Source: Sorex araneus (taxonomy: Eukaryota > Chordata > Mammalia > Eulipotyphla > Soricidae). From it: a DNA stretch of 64,000 nucleotides. Made by a program: the position numbers and the translations under genes. The stretch covers positions 80,886,599 through 80,950,598 of the forward strand of contig NC_073306.1 in assembly GCF_027595985.1 (NCBI RefSeq). Direction: 5' to 3'. This document shows, one piece after another, positions 63,452 to 64,000 of the stretch (positions within the stretch are counted from its first letter, which is position 1; every line of letters begins with the position of its first letter). Below the pieces are notes generated by a model that saw only the letters and a program-made list of their open reading frames with translations, made no database searches and was not told the DNA's origin.

Positions 63452-64000
63452 GTAGGAGAAAGGGCTTCATCTCCTAGGACCTGGCAACTGCCCCCACACC
63501 CCACCCCACGCTTCCAGAATTCCAGACGGGGGCGCGAGGCACCCTCCCGAGAGGCTGCGCGGCGGGGCGGGGTGAGGGGTGTCCGGAGCGAGGAGAGCCG
63601 AGAGCGTTTCCACCGCCGTCCGGAGCCTGCTGGCCCCAAAGTTTGCCCAGAGGGGCCGGAGCCCCCGTTTGCGGTGCTGGAAGAGTAGCATGGGGTGGCC
63701 AGCGTTGGGGATGAGCAAGGGCTGCGTCCTCGGGCCGTGTGTGCGCGGCCGCCCTGGAACCTGGCGCTCGCCCTGCTCGGGGCACCATTGCCTCGGTACC
63801 CGGGGCCCCGACCTGTCCGCGTTCCCAGAGGGCCAGGCACTTGGGGGAGGGGGAGGTTGCCGCCGAAAGCGCCCATGGAGTTCTTAATACAAGGCCGTCC
63901 TGAGAGAGAAACCTCTTAACTCCGACCACGGGGAAATTGGAGCCCCTTCCCATTTCTGTTGAGTGACAGGTGTGTGAATGAAGAGCGTGGGAAAGATGGT
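63452..64000 (+). other. RPAP2: RPAP2 intron 1 (start)
   Basis: This GC-rich sequence after the exon 1 donor is still within the CpG island until about 63860. No further exon or repeat was recognised before the window ends. Confidence 0.6.

Larger units (their letters stand above)
62740..63860. promoter_or_regulatory. CpG island with bidirectional GLMN/RPAP2 promoter
   Basis: This is a dense CpG stretch with no TATA box. GC boxes of the type ggccccgcccc or ggggcggggcc lie near 63267-63276, 63282-63293, 63302-63311 and 63324-63336, between the GLMN exon 1 donor and the RPAP2 ATG. The two genes diverge with their first exons less than about 200 bp apart, so one nucleosome-free promoter probably serves both. 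Confidence 0.8.

Noticed and set aside
62704-63953. Long frames on both strands in the GLMN/RPAP2 CpG island
   Set aside because: High GC makes stops rare. Only the RPAP2 exon 1 frame is supported by a splice donor, start context and synteny.
1-64000. Many short open frames with peptides like [15 protein letters not shown] or [10 protein letters not shown]
   Set aside because: They recur at dozens of SINE copies in antisense and are shadows of the same repeat, not genes.
1-64000. Endogenous retrovirus LTRs or gag-pol remnants
   Set aside because: I saw no LTR pair, primer-binding site or retroviral protein motif anywhere in the window.

Overview
This window is mammalian nuclear DNA. It has short exons with GT-AG introns, two CpG islands and a very dense load of retroposons. 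The most abundant repeat is a tRNA-headed SINE of the kind I associate with shrews (Sorex, SOR-like). The species call rests on my memory of that repeat and is an inference. The gene order (SPO16, GLMN, RPAP2) is that of human chromosome 1p22.1.

Layout. 1-7.8 kb is intergenic: SINEs plus a 5'-truncated LINE-1 (4022-7239) that carries a nested TUSC2 processed pseudogene. 7.8-8.65 kb is a CpG island, the likely promoter of SPO16 (C1orf146), a meiotic crossover gene on the + strand. Its five coding exons lie at 12337-25146 and join into an open frame of 181 aa. 26.0-63.35 kb is GLMN (glomulin) on the - strand. I placed 18 coding exons and one 5' non-coding exon; they join without a frameshift into 598 aa. 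62.74-63.86 kb is a second CpG island, a TATA-less bidirectional promoter with GC boxes. It fires GLMN leftward and RPAP2 rightward; only RPAP2 exon 1 is inside the window. SPO16 and GLMN converge, with stop codons about 860 bp apart.

The three genes are neighbours but not an operon-like unit. SPO16 works in meiotic recombination, GLMN restrains RBX1-containing cullin-RING ligases, and RPAP2 acts on the RNA polymerase II CTD.

The rest is mobile DNA. It includes many SINE copies in two or more architectures sharing a tRNA-like head, L1 3' ends on both strands, an ancient L1 body near 56.4-59.3 kb, and processed pseudogenes of TUSC2 and PTRH2. The most unusual items are: two composite retroposons ending in an L1 3' UTR (one SVA-like, with a 24-26 bp VNTR, at 56703-57263; one with a roughly 460 bp unique 5' unit at 32426-33069); a SINE fused to a VAV3 exon 1/intron 1 fragment (about 47078-47541); two L1 insertions with apparent 3' transductions; a twin-primed inverted L1; and a near-perfect 57 bp inverted repeat (31860-32102).
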